From assembly GCA_015655355.1 (NCBI GenBank), contig JAATFG010000016.1:1-64000 (forward strand): a stretch of DNA of 64,000 nt. The letters run 5' to 3'. This document shows, piece by piece, positions 40,607 to 52,878 of this stretch; position 1 is the stretch's first letter; every line of letters starts with the position of its first letter. This DNA comes from Lysobacterales bacterium (lineage in GTDB: Bacteria > Pseudomonadota > Gammaproteobacteria > Xanthomonadales > Xanthomonadaceae). The notes under the pieces are model-generated. The model worked only from the letters and a program-made list of their open reading frames with translations. It did no database searches and was not told the origin of the DNA. Both the position numbers and the translations under genes were made by a program.

Positions 40607-41426
40607 TCAACCGCAATGCGGAACGCGGCCACTGGCACGCGCCTGCCGATACACCGGCATCAGCGCCGGCGCATCCTTCTGCAACTCCTTGATGCGATTG
40701 GCCGGGTCCGGATGCGTGGACAACCATTGCGGCGGGCGGTCGCCGCCAAGCGCCAGCATGTTCTTCCACAACGCCACCGCTTGCGATGGATCGAACCCGG
40801 CCTGGGCCATCAGGCGCTGGCCGACCACGTCGGCCTCGCTTTCCTGCACGCGTGAATTCGGCAACAGGATCAGGCTTTGCGCACCCAGCGAACCGAACGA
40901 ATTGACCGCGTCCATCGCGCCTCCACCCAAGGTCACGCCGGCCAACACGCTGACGATGCCCAGGCCGGTCTGGGTGTTTTGCTGATGGGTGAGGCGTTCG
41001 GCGTGGTGATGCGAGATCACGTGGCCTATTTCATGGCCAAGCACCGCAGCGAGCTGGTCCTGGTTCTTCGCCGCCTTGAAGATGCCGGTATTCACGCCGA
41101 CCTTGCCGCCGGGCAAGGCGAAGGCATTGGCTTCGTCGTCCTGGAACAGTGCGGTTTCCCCACGGCGTGCCGCGCCATTGCGCCGGCAACTGCGCCACCA
41201 GCGCGTTGACCACGCAGCTGACGTAACCATTCTGCGCGCTGCCGACGATGACTTTTTCCTTGGCCTTGGTTTCGGCGAAGGCCTGCGCACCGAGCTGGTT
41301 CAATTGCGCATCGGTGACGCCGCCGACCACTTGCCTGCGCCCGGTGGGCGAAGTGATCGTGGTCGTGGCGCATGCGGCCAAAACCAGCACGACGATGGCG
41401 ATGAATCCCGGATGTTGCGGCTTCAT
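40607..41426 (-). pseudogene. M48-family metalloprotease lipoprotein, split by a 1-nt frameshift
   Basis: N-terminal MKPQHPGFIAIVVLVLAACATT...AQWRGTPWG in one frame; ETALFQDDEANAFALPGGKVG...HEIGHVISHHHAE in another; junction at CCCC 41158-41161. Confidence 0.85.
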
Positions 41427-41526
41427 GCCCTGAACTCCCTGCGACGATTCCGGCGCCGGATGATGCCGCGCCACGCGCCGACGAGTGTGGCATGCGCGGT
41501 TTAATTTTTCGTCAAAGCCGGACCGC

Positions 41527-44869
<3,343 letters not shown>

Positions 44870-45964
44870 TCACGCAGGCGGGAGCAGGCCTACTTGCCCT
44901 TGTTCCACGTGGAACCGCGTCGCGGCGACCGCCAGCATTTCCACGCCCGGCGGCAGCTCGGTGCCAGTGACGAACACTTGCGCCGCATTGCCCAGCAGAC
45001 GTTCCAGCACGCGCCGCTGATGCTCACGATCCAGCTCCGACGCCAGATCATCCAGAATCACGATGGGCCACTCACCGCGCTGCGTCAGGAAATCCTCGGC
45101 CTGCGCTAGCAAACAGGCCAACGCGGTCAGCTTGGCCTGCCCACGCGACAAGTCCTCGTCGTTCGGGCGATGCGCGTACCGAATCCGCCAATCCGCGCGA
45201 TGCGGCCCGGCGCTGGTGTACCCGGCCGCCCTGTCCCGCTCGCGCGCCAGCAGCAACGCGTCGGCCAGCGACATCTCCTGCCGTTTCCAGCCCGGTGAAA
45301 AGGAAATCTCGGCCGTACCCAGTTCCGGCACCAGACTGGCGGCCATTTCGGACAGGTGATGCTGCAAGCGGGCCAGATAGGCCTGCCGGCGCCGGGTCAA
45401 CGGTTCCCCGGCTTCGGCCAGCTCGCGATCCCACGTGTCCAGCTGACGGGAATCACCGCCGGCTTTCAGCAGGGCATTGCGCTGCTTGAGCGCCCGCGCG
45501 TAGCGGCGCCAGATCGGGACGAAGTCCTGTTCCACGTGGAACAGGCCCCAATCGACGAAACGCCGCCGGGGGTCGCCATTGCCAGACACCAGTGAATGAC
45601 TGCCCGGCTCGAAGCTGACTACCGCCAGCGCTGCGCACAGATCGCCCAGCTGGGCCACGGACTGCCCATCCAGCCGCCCTTCCCACTTCTGCCCGTTGTG
45701 GCGCAGCCCGACGCGATGGGTTCGGGTTTCACCGAACTCCTGCCACTCGGCGAAAACCTCGACTGCCTCGGTGCCGGTACGAATCAGTCCGTCTCGAACC
45801 CGCCCACGGAAGCTGCGCCCGTAAGCCAGCAGGTGCAATGCTTCCAGAATGCTGGTTTTGCCGGCGCCATTGCTGCCGGTGATCAGGTTCAGGCCCTCGC
45901 CCGGCGCCAGATCGGCTCGTTCCAGGCAGCGCACGCTGGCCAGTTGCAGTCGGGTCACCCGCAT
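44870..45964 (-). CDS. recF: DNA replication/repair protein RecF
   Basis: MRVTRLQLASVRCLERADL...LITGSNGAGKTSILEALHLLAYGRSFR; syntenic with dnaN/gyrB. Confidence 0.96.
   Translation of the reverse strand: MRVTRLQLASVRCLERADLAPGEGLNLITGSNGAGKTSILEALHLLAYGRSFRGRVRDGLIRTGTEAVEVFAEWQEFGETRTHRVGLRHNGQKWEGRLDGQSVAQLGDLCAALAVVSFEPGSHSLVSGNGDPRRRFVDWGLFHVEQDFVPIWRRYARALKQRNALLKAGGDSRQLDTWDRELAEAGEPLTRRRQAYLARLQHHLSEMAASLVPELGTAEISFSPGWKRQEMSLADALLLARERDRAAGYTSAGPHRADWRIRYAHRPNDEDLSRGQAKLTALACLLAQAEDFLTQRGEWPIVILDDLASELDREHQRRVLERLLGNAAQVFVTGTELPPGVEMLAVAATRFHVEQGQVGLLPPA
44901..44916. promoter_or_regulatory. parS-like palindrome 1 (in 3' end of recF)
   Basis: TGTTCCACGTGGAACC; core GTTCCACGTGGAAC. 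Confidence 0.75.
45528..45543. promoter_or_regulatory. parS-like palindrome 2 (inside recF)
   Basis: TGTTCCACGTGGAACA, perfect; extends to 20-bp palindrome CCTGTTCCACGTGGAACAGG (45526-45545). Confidence 0.85.
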
Positions 45965-46002
45965 CGCGGCCGCTCCAGCTCGAAACTTCGCGCCCGCGCA
46001 GC

Positions 46003-46027
46003 AAAACGCCCGGCCTGGACCGGGCGT
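46003..46027 (-). terminator. Rho-independent terminator downstream of dnaN
   Basis: On - strand ACGCCCGG-TCCAGG-CCGGGCGT followed by TTTTG. Confidence 0.75.
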
Positions 46028-46033
46028 CGCCTG

Positions 46034-46049
46034 GGTTTCACGTGAAACA
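46034..46049. promoter_or_regulatory. parS-like palindrome 3 (recF-dnaN intergenic)
   Basis: GGTTTCACGTGAAACA; core GTTTCACGTGAAAC identical to the classic ParB-site core. Confidence 0.85.
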
Positions 46050-46061
46050 CGCCAACTTCCA

Positions 46062-47162
46062 TCAGAGCCGCAGTGGCATTACCACATGACGCGATCTCTC
46101 GTTGCCGGCCTCGCGGACCAGTGCCGAAGAGTTGGCATCGCGCAGCAAGATGACGATGAACTCGTCCTTCAGTGCCGACAGCGCATCCAGCAGATAATTG
46201 ACGTTGAAGGCGATCGCCAGCCCGTCCACCTTGGTTTCGGCTTCGATTTCTTCCTGCGCTTCTTCCTGTTCCGGGTTGTGCGCACTGATCTTCAACTGGT
46301 TGGGCGACACTTCCATGCGTACGCCACGGAATTTTTCGTTGGACAGGATCGCGGCGCGCTGCAGCGCGGCACGCAGGGCTTCGCGGTCCAGCTTCACTTC
46401 GCGGTCGGCACCGATCGGAATGACCGCCTCGTAATCGGGGAAGCGCCCATCGATCAGCTTGCTGGTGAAGCTGACGTCGTCACGCTTGACCCGGATATGT
46501 GCACGCCCGATTTCCAGTTCCAGGACGCGGTCGCCGCCTTCGAGCAAGCGCTGCAATTCGGTCACGCCCTTGCGCGGCACGATGATTTGGCGCTTGGTGC
46601 CGATCTGGGTTTCCAGCGCGGATTCGCACAGGGCCAGGCGATGGCCATCGGTAGCCACGCAGCGCAGGGTCTTGTCGCGCAAGTCGAACAACAGGCCATT
46701 GAGGTAATAGCGAACGTCCTGCTGCGCCATTGCGAATGCCGTGCGCTCGATCAGTTCCTTCAGTCCGGCTTCCGGAACGCTGATGCGCTCGGTGGCTTCC
46801 ACTTCGTCAACCGAAGGAAAATCGTTAGCCGGCAAGGTGGAAAGCGTGTAGCGGCTACGTCCCGCTTGCACCGTTACCTTGTCCGCATTCTGGATCACCG
46901 TCACATGGCTGCCATCGGGCAAGGCTCGGATGATCTCGAACAGTTTGCGCGCCGGAATCGTGATCTCGCCATCTTCGGCGCCCTCGACTGCGCAGCGCGC
47001 AATCATTTCCACTTCGAGATCAGTTCCGGTCAGGGACAACTGCCCGTCCTTTACCTGTACCAGGAAATTGGCCAGTACCGGCAAGGTTTGACGTCGTTCG
47101 ACGACGTTGACGACTTGGGCCAGTGGTTTGAGAAAGGCTTCACGCTGCAGGCTGAAACGCAT
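46062..47162 (-). CDS. dnaN: DNA polymerase III beta sliding clamp
   Basis: MRFSLQREAFLKPLAQVVNVVERRQTLPVLANFLVQV...; C-terminal VMPLRL. Confidence 0.97.
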   Translation of the reverse strand: MRFSLQREAFLKPLAQVVNVVERRQTLPVLANFLVQVKDGQLSLTGTDLEVEMIARCAVEGAEDGEITIPARKLFEIIRALPDGSHVTVIQNADKVTVQAGRSRYTLSTLPANDFPSVDEVEATERISVPEAGLKELIERTAFAMAQQDVRYYLNGLLFDLRDKTLRCVATDGHRLALCESALETQIGTKRQIIVPRKGVTELQRLLEGGDRVLELEIGRAHIRVKRDDVSFTSKLIDGRFPDYEAVIPIGADREVKLDREALRAALQRAAILSNEKFRGVRMEVSPNQLKISAHNPEQEEAQEEIEAETKVDGLAIAFNVNYLLDALSALKDEFIVILLRDANSSALVREAGNERSRHVVMPLRL

Positions 47163-47460
47163 GGGGTAGGACGCCTCTACGCTTTTAGGATTTGTATTTA
47201 AAATCAAAAAGATGGGGTGGTGGTAGTGCCGAAATTCCGGGAAAACCTATTCAACCAATTGAATCAAAAGGAATTTTTCCAATGGCCGTCAAGTGGAAAA
47301 ACAGCCTCCGGTCGGTACGCAAACCTGTGGACAAGAAAGCAGGATGGAAATCGTCCACCTGCTATCCACAGACTGCCCCTGTTTCGTCCACCAGTTTACG
47401 CAAATTGTCCGGACCTTGTTGATTCTAGGTGGTTGCTGGACAACCGACAGGGGTTTGGAA
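47163..47460. other. candidate oriC (dnaA-dnaN spacer) with DnaA-box-like sites and AT-rich stretch
   Basis: TGTGGACAA (47326-47334), CTATCCACA (47362-47370), weaker TCGTCCACC sites; AT-rich TTTGTATTTAAAATCAAAAAGA. Confidence 0.65.
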
Positions 47461-47462
47461 AC

Positions 47463-47488
47463 AAAAAAGCCACCAGATATGGTGGCTT
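47463..47488 (-). terminator. Rho-independent terminator downstream of dnaA
   Basis: - strand AAGCCACCA-TATC-TGGTGGCTT followed by TTTT. Confidence 0.85.
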
Positions 47489-47499
47489 GGTCTCGGCGC

Positions 47500-48831
47500 T
47501 CATTCGCTGAGCTTGCGGATCAGCTTGTCCCAGTCCTCGCGCAACTTGCCATCGGTTTCCATCAAGTGGCGAATCTGGCGGCAGGCATGCAGCACCGTGG
47601 TGTGGTCGCGGCCGTCGAAGGCATGGCCGATCTCCGGCAGGCTGTGTTCGGTCAGTTCCTTGGCCAGGGCCATCGCCATCTGGCGCGGTCGCGCAAGCGA
47701 GCGGGTGCGTTTCTTGCCCAGCAACTCCTTCAACTGCAGCGTGTAGTAATCGGCGACGATTTTCTGGATATTGGAAATGCTGATTGCCTGCTGTTGCGCG
47801 CGCAGCAAATCGCGCAGGGCTTCCTGGGCGAATTCGATGCTGATTTCGCGTCCGGTGAAATTGGCGCGGGCGGTCAGGGTGTTCAAGGCGCCTTCCAGGT
47901 CGCGGACGTTGCTGCGCATCTTCTTCGCCAGCAGGAAGGCCACTTCGTTGGGGATATGCGTGCCGCGTTCGGCGGCCTTGGCCAGCACGATGGCAGCGCG
48001 GGTCTCGAAGTCCGGCGGGTCGATGGCTACAGGCAAGCCCCATCCCAGGCGCGACTTGAGCCGCGGTTCGATGCCCTCCATCTCGCGCGGATAGCGGTCG
48101 CTGGTCATCACGATCTGCTGGCGGCCGTCGAACAGCACGTTGAAGATGTGGAAGAACTCTTCCTGGGTGGCTTCCTTGCCGGCGAAGAACTGCACGTCGT
48201 CGATCAGCAGCGCGTCGATGCTGCGGAACTGGCGCTTGAATGCCTCGGTGTTCTTGGCTCGCAGCGAATTGATGAAATGGTTGTAGAACTCGTCCGAACG
48301 CAGGTACAGCACGCGCGCCAAGGGATTCAGGCGGCGCATTTCGTTGCCAATCGCCGACATCAGGTGGGTCTTGCCCAGGCCGGTGCTGCCGTACAGCAGC
48401 AACGGGTTGTGCGCGCGGTCGCCCGGGCTCTGCGTGACCATCCACGCCGCATTGCGGCCCATCTTGTTGCTACTGCCTTCGATGAAGTTATCGAAGGTGT
48501 AATGCCGGTCGAGATTGCTGTTGAACGGTTCGGGCGCGGCAGTCGTGGCCGTGGCCGGCGCGTAGGCCGTGGTCGCCGGTGCCGCAACCCGTTCGCGGCG
48601 CGAGCCGATTTCCAGCACGACGCTGCCCAGGCCGTAGTGTCTGGCCAGTTCATGGATGCGCGGCAGGTAGCGCCCGTGAACCTGCTCGACGATGAAGGCA
48701 TTGGGCGCGAACAGCACCAATGTATCGCCGCGCAATTCGGGTTGCAGCGGTTTGAGCCAGGTTTGCACGTCTTCGGCCGGAAATTCGGCTGACAGGTGTT
48801 CCAGACAAAGGGGCCAAGCGTCCATCAGCAT
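47500..48831 (-). CDS. dnaA: chromosomal replication initiator protein DnaA
   Basis: [64 protein letters not shown]. Confidence 0.98.
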   Translation of the reverse strand: MLMDAWPLCLEHLSAEFPAEDVQTWLKPLQPELRGDTLVLFAPNAFIVEQVHGRYLPRIHELARHYGLGSVVLEIGSRRERVAAPATTAYAPATATTAAPEPFNSNLDRHYTFDNFIEGSSNKMGRNAAWMVTQSPGDRAHNPLLLYGSTGLGKTHLMSAIGNEMRRLNPLARVLYLRSDEFYNHFINSLRAKNTEAFKRQFRSIDALLIDDVQFFAGKEATQEEFFHIFNVLFDGRQQIVMTSDRYPREMEGIEPRLKSRLGWGLPVAIDPPDFETRAAIVLAKAAERGTHIPNEVAFLLAKKMRSNVRDLEGALNTLTARANFTGREISIEFAQEALRDLLRAQQQAISISNIQKIVADYYTLQLKELLGKKRTRSLARPRQMAMALAKELTEHSLPEIGHAFDGRDHTTVLHACRQIRHLMETDGKLREDWDKLIRKLSE

Positions 48832-48898
48832 GTTTCGTCGTCGAAAAAGCCCCGCGTCGTCGCAATGAAGGCGCGAGGAGATATATAAGGGGAAAGGT

Positions 48899-48907
48899 TG
48901 TGGATAA
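48899..48907 (-). promoter_or_regulatory. DnaA box upstream of dnaA
   Basis: TGTGGATAA = perfect TTATCCACA on - strand. Confidence 0.8.
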
Positions 48908-48974
48908 CTCTAGCATGAAGCGTTCGCCGCGTGCCGGTCGCGCATGTTGTATCCGCTCCGGGGATTCCGCCCGC

Positions 48975-49003
48975 TTGCCTCGCTACTCAAGGGCATGTAG
49001 AAT
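48975..49003 (+). promoter_or_regulatory. sigma70-type promoter of rpmH
   Basis: TTGCCT - 17 nt - TAGAAT, about 40 nt upstream of rpmH. Confidence 0.7.
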
Positions 49004-49042
49004 TGCCGGTTCACTCCCATCCCTTTTGCCGAGAGGCCCGAC

Positions 49043-49183
49043 ATGGCCACCTACCGCACCTACCAGCCCAGCAATCTGAAGCGCAAGCGCGACCACGGTT
49101 TCCGCGCCCGCATGAAGACCGCCGACGGCCGCAAGGTTCTGGCGCGTCGTCGTGCCAAGGGCCGCAAGCGCCTGACCGCCTGA
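49043..49183 (+). CDS. rpmH: 50S ribosomal protein L34
   Basis: [46 protein letters not shown]; absent from supplied ORF track. Confidence 0.97.
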   Translation: MATYRTYQPSNLKRKRDHGFRARMKTADGRKVLARRRAKGRKRLTA

Positions 49184-49252
49184 TTGCGCAGGTTGCCGCC
49201 GGCTCGGACGAGTTCGGCGCGGCCTAAGCCATCACTCATGCGTTACACCGCC

Positions 49253-49281
49253 AAGCCCGCGCTGTCGCACAGTGCGGGCTT
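49253..49281 (+). terminator. stem-loop in rpmH-rnpA spacer (attenuator/terminator-like)
   Basis: AAGCCCGCGCTGT-CGC-ACAGTGCGGGCTT, 13 pairs (one G-T), then TTTGTC. Confidence 0.65.
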
Positions 49282-49290
49282 TGTCGTGTC

Positions 49291-49734
49291 ATGAACCCGT
49301 CGATCGAAGCCACCGCGGATTTTCCGCCTGCCGCGCGCGTGCGCAGCGGGGCCGACTACAAGCAGGTCTTCGATCAGGCCAAGCGCGTTTCGCATCCGTT
49401 GCTGGCCCTGCATTGGCGCCGCGCCGAAACCCCGGCCCGGCTGGGGCTGGCGGTGTCGCGCAAGGTCGACACGCGTGCCGTGGTCCGCAACCGGATCAAG
49501 CGCGTCATCCGCGACCGCTTCCGCCACGTCCGCCACCAGCTTGCCGGTGGCGACTACGTGATCGTCGCCCGCGCGGCGGCGGCCAAGGCCGGCAATGCCG
49601 AGCTTGGCGAAGCCTTCGTGCAAGTGCTGCGCCGCGCCGGCGCATTGCCCGTGCCCGAGGCAAGCGGCAAAATGCTTGCTTTCGGCAATAATCCCCCCAC
49701 TTCACCGGACAAGCCGGCGCCTTCCGCCGGTTGA
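49291..49734 (+). CDS. rnpA: ribonuclease P protein component
   Basis: RLGLAVSRKVDTRAVVRNRIKRVIRDRFR. Confidence 0.95.
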   Translation: MNPSIEATADFPPAARVRSGADYKQVFDQAKRVSHPLLALHWRRAETPARLGLAVSRKVDTRAVVRNRIKRVIRDRFRHVRHQLAGGDYVIVARAAAAKAGNAELGEAFVQVLRRAGALPVPEASGKMLAFGNNPPTSPDKPAPSAG

Positions 49735-49747
49735 GAAAGCCTGCCTG

Positions 49748-51445
49748 ATGAACCAGACCCGTGTATTCCTTTTCGTTGCCTGGGCGGCAGCAGCCATCTT
49801 CCTGTGGACGCAATGGGGCAAGTTCACCGCGCCCAAGTTCGAAGCGGCGCCGGCCCAGATCGCCGCGCCGACTTCCACGATTCCCGCCGCTTCGGTTCCC
49901 GGTTCGACGGCGAGTGCCGCCGATGCCAGCGTGCCGCAGGTTGCGGCCGTCGCCACACCGACCGCTACCGCTGCGCCGGTCGCGGCCAGCGTGACCGTGC
50001 AGACCGACGTGCTGCGCGTGGTCCTCGATGGCGGCAGCGTGTCTCAGGCGGATCTGCTCAGGTATCCGGAATCGCAGGACAAGGGCGCGGCGCCGGTACG
50101 CCTGTTCGCGGCCGATGCCGCGAACTATTACGTCGCGCAAAGCGGCTGGATCAACGCCGCGCACAATGCGCCGACCCACCTGTCCGGCTTCGTGCCGGAG
50201 AAAACCGGCCCGGTCGAACTGGGCGATGCCAATGAAGTGTCGGCGTCGTTCGTCTGGACGGGTGCCGATGGCGTGGGCATCCGCCGCACCTACACCTTCA
50301 AGCGCGGCGAATACGTCATCGGCGTGCACGACGAGATCGTCAATCACGGCGCCGCACCATGGCAGGGCCAGAGCTACCAGCAGTTGCTGCGCAAGCCGCC
50401 GGTGCTGGAGAGCGGCTTCACCCATCCGGAGGCCTACAGCTTCCATGGCGCGGTCTGGTACGGCGCGAACGATGGCTACAACCGCTACAAATTCAAGGAT
50501 TTCCTCGCCGACGGCAAGGTCGACAAGACGGTGCAACAGGGCTGGGTCGGCATGCTCCAGCATCATTTCTTCAGCGCGTGGATTCCCGCGTCCGATGCAA
50601 AGGTCACCGTGTCGCTGGATGCGCCGGACAACGGCGCACAAGCACTGATCCGCGAAGTCGGCGGCAACGTGGTCGTCGCGCCGGGCCAGCAGATCAGCAG
50701 CGACGCGCGTTTGTGGGTCGGCCCGAAGCTGGTCGAGCAGATGAAGGCGTTGCAAGTGCCGGGCCTGGATCGCGCGGTCGATTACAGCCGTTTCTCGGTG
50801 CTCGCCCTGCTTTGCCAGGGCCTGTTCTGGATCCTGGGCAAGCTGCACGCGCTGTTCGGCAACTGGGGCTGGGCGATCATCGGCCTGGTCGTGATGTTGA
50901 AGGCGGCGCTGTTCCGCCTGTCCGCCGCGCAATACAAGTCGGCGGCGAAGATGCGCAAGTTCGCCCCGCGCCTGCAGCAGTTGAAGGAGCGCTATGGCGA
51001 CGACCAGGCCAAGTACCAGCAGGCGATGATGGAGCTGTACAAGAAGGAGAAGATCAATCCGGTCGCCGGCTGCCTGCCGGTGTTGCCGCAGATGATCATC
51101 TTCATGGCCTTGTACTGGATGCTGGCCGAATCGGTCGAGCTGCGCCAGGCGCCGTGGATGCTGTGGATCCACGACCTCACCTCGCGCGACCCGTTCTTCG
51201 TGCTGCCGGTGTTGAACGTGGCGGTCATGTTCGTCACCCAGCGGCTGACGCCGGCGGTCGGCATGGACCCGACGCAGCAGAAGATGATGCAGATCATGCC
51301 GCTCGGTTTCGGCGCGGTTCTCGCCTTCCTGCCGGCCGGCCTGGTGCTGTACCAGGTCACCAACGGCGCGCTTGGCTTGCTGCAGCAGTGGTACATGCTG
51401 CGCAAGTACGGCGACAGCAAGCCCGACGCGAAACCGGCGAAGTGA
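49748..51445 (+). CDS. yidC: membrane protein insertase YidC
   Basis: N-terminal TM, large periplasmic domain, NPVAGCLPVLPQMIIFMALYWMLAESVELRQAPWMLWI. Confidence 0.97.
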   Translation: MNQTRVFLFVAWAAAAIFLWTQWGKFTAPKFEAAPAQIAAPTSTIPAASVPGSTASAADASVPQVAAVATPTATAAPVAASVTVQTDVLRVVLDGGSVSQADLLRYPESQDKGAAPVRLFAADAANYYVAQSGWINAAHNAPTHLSGFVPEKTGPVELGDANEVSASFVWTGADGVGIRRTYTFKRGEYVIGVHDEIVNHGAAPWQGQSYQQLLRKPPVLESGFTHPEAYSFHGAVWYGANDGYNRYKFKDFLADGKVDKTVQQGWVGMLQHHFFSAWIPASDAKVTVSLDAPDNGAQALIREVGGNVVVAPGQQISSDARLWVGPKLVEQMKALQVPGLDRAVDYSRFSVLALLCQGLFWILGKLHALFGNWGWAIIGLVVMLKAALFRLSAAQYKSAAKMRKFAPRLQQLKERYGDDQAKYQQAMMELYKKEKINPVAGCLPVLPQMIIFMALYWMLAESVELRQAPWMLWIHDLTSRDPFFVLPVLNVAVMFVTQRLTPAVGMDPTQQKMMQIMPLGFGAVLAFLPAGLVLYQVTNGALGLLQQWYMLRKYGDSKPDAKPAK

Positions 51446-51453
51446 CGAACGAA

Positions 51454-51476
51454 GAAACCCGCTGCCGGCGGGTTTC
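51454..51476 (+). terminator. Rho-independent terminator downstream of yidC
   Basis: GAAACCCGC-TGCCG-GCGGGTTTC followed by CTTCTTTTC. Confidence 0.8.
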
Positions 51477-51509
51477 CTTCTTTTCATGGGGGCGTTGTAG
51501 AGTTCGCGC

Positions 51510-52847
51510 ATGAACCCCATCGACACCATCGCCGCAATCGCGACCGCGCCCGGCGCTGGCGGTGTCGGCATCGTGCGCCTGTCCGGGCCACTGTCCTTGC
51601 GCATCGCGCGGGACGTTTGCGGGCGCGAACTGCAACCGCGACATGCCCGTTACGCGCGCTTTACCGATGCCGCCGGCGAAACCATCGATGACGGCATCGC
51701 TCTGCATTTTCCCGCGCCACGCAGCTTCACCGGAGAACACGTGGTCGAGCTGCAGGCGCACGGCAGTCCGGTCGCGTTGCAGCGCCTGGTCGCGCGTTGC
51801 ATCGAACTCGGCGCGCGCCATGCGCGGCCCGGCGAATACAGCGAACGCGCCTTCCTCAACGGCAAGATCGATCTGGCCCAGGCCGAGGCGATCGCCGACC
51901 TGATCGCCGCCAGCGACACGCGTGCCGCGCGCGCGGCGCGGCGCGCGCTGGATGGCGAATTCTCCGCGCGCGTCGAGGCGATTGCCGCCGCGCTGCTGCG
52001 CCTGCGCGTGCACGTCGAAGCGGCGATCGATTTCGCCGACGAGCCGCTGGATACGCTTGGCGGCGCGCAGGTGAAGCGACAACTCGCTGCCGTGCGCGAA
52101 CAGCTCGTCGCGTTGCTTGCCGCTGCCGAACGCGGGCGCAAGCTGCGCGATGGCCTGCACGCGGTGATCGTCGGTCCGCCGAACGCCGGCAAGAGTTCGC
52201 TGCTCAACGCGCTGGCCGGGCACGAACGCGCCATCGTCGCCGATGTTGCCGGCACCACGCGCGACACGCTGCACGAGACCATCCACCTCGACGGCCTCGA
52301 ACTGACCTTGGTCGATACCGCCGGCCTGCGTGCGGGCGGCGATGCGATCGAACGCGAAGGCATGCGCCGCGCGCATGCCGAATTGCAGCGCGCCGACCTG
52401 GCCCTGTTGGTGCTGGACGCACGCGACCCGCAGGCCGGCCGCGCCGAAGCCGAAGCGGCGGTTGCCGGCGTGCCGCTGCGCATCGAGATCCGCAACAAGG
52501 CCGACCTGCTGCAGACGCTGCCGCGGGCCGAAGCCGATGCCGTGTACATGTCGGCGCACAACGGCCTGCACCTGGAGCAATTGCGCCTGCGCCTGCGCGC
52601 GCTGGCCGGGGTCGATGCGGGCGAGGCGGCGGGCGGCGAATTCTCCGCGCGCGCGCGCCATGTCGAGGCCTTGCAACGTGCGCTGTCCTGCGTTGATACT
52701 GCAACGAGTGGGGTCAGCCACGAGCGGCTGGAAATCGCCGCCGAAGAACTGAGGCTGGCTCACGGGGCACTGGGCGAAATCACCGGGACGGTTTCGCCCG
52801 ACGAGTTGTTGGGGCACATCTTTTCCACGTTCTGCATAGGGAAGTGA
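51510..52847 (+). CDS. mnmE: tRNA uridine-5-carboxymethylaminomethyl modification GTPase MnmE
   Basis: [40 protein letters not shown]-terminal FCIGK. Confidence 0.97.
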   Translation: MNPIDTIAAIATAPGAGGVGIVRLSGPLSLRIARDVCGRELQPRHARYARFTDAAGETIDDGIALHFPAPRSFTGEHVVELQAHGSPVALQRLVARCIELGARHARPGEYSERAFLNGKIDLAQAEAIADLIAASDTRAARAARRALDGEFSARVEAIAAALLRLRVHVEAAIDFADEPLDTLGGAQVKRQLAAVREQLVALLAAAERGRKLRDGLHAVIVGPPNAGKSSLLNALAGHERAIVADVAGTTRDTLHETIHLDGLELTLVDTAGLRAGGDAIEREGMRRAHAELQRADLALLVLDARDPQAGRAEAEAAVAGVPLRIEIRNKADLLQTLPRAEADAVYMSAHNGLHLEQLRLRLRALAGVDAGEAAGGEFSARARHVEALQRALSCVDTATSGVSHERLEIAAEELRLAHGALGEITGTVSPDELLGHIFSTFCIGK

Positions 52848-52878
52848 GAGCGGGAAATCTCTATTGGGGAAGTCGCGC

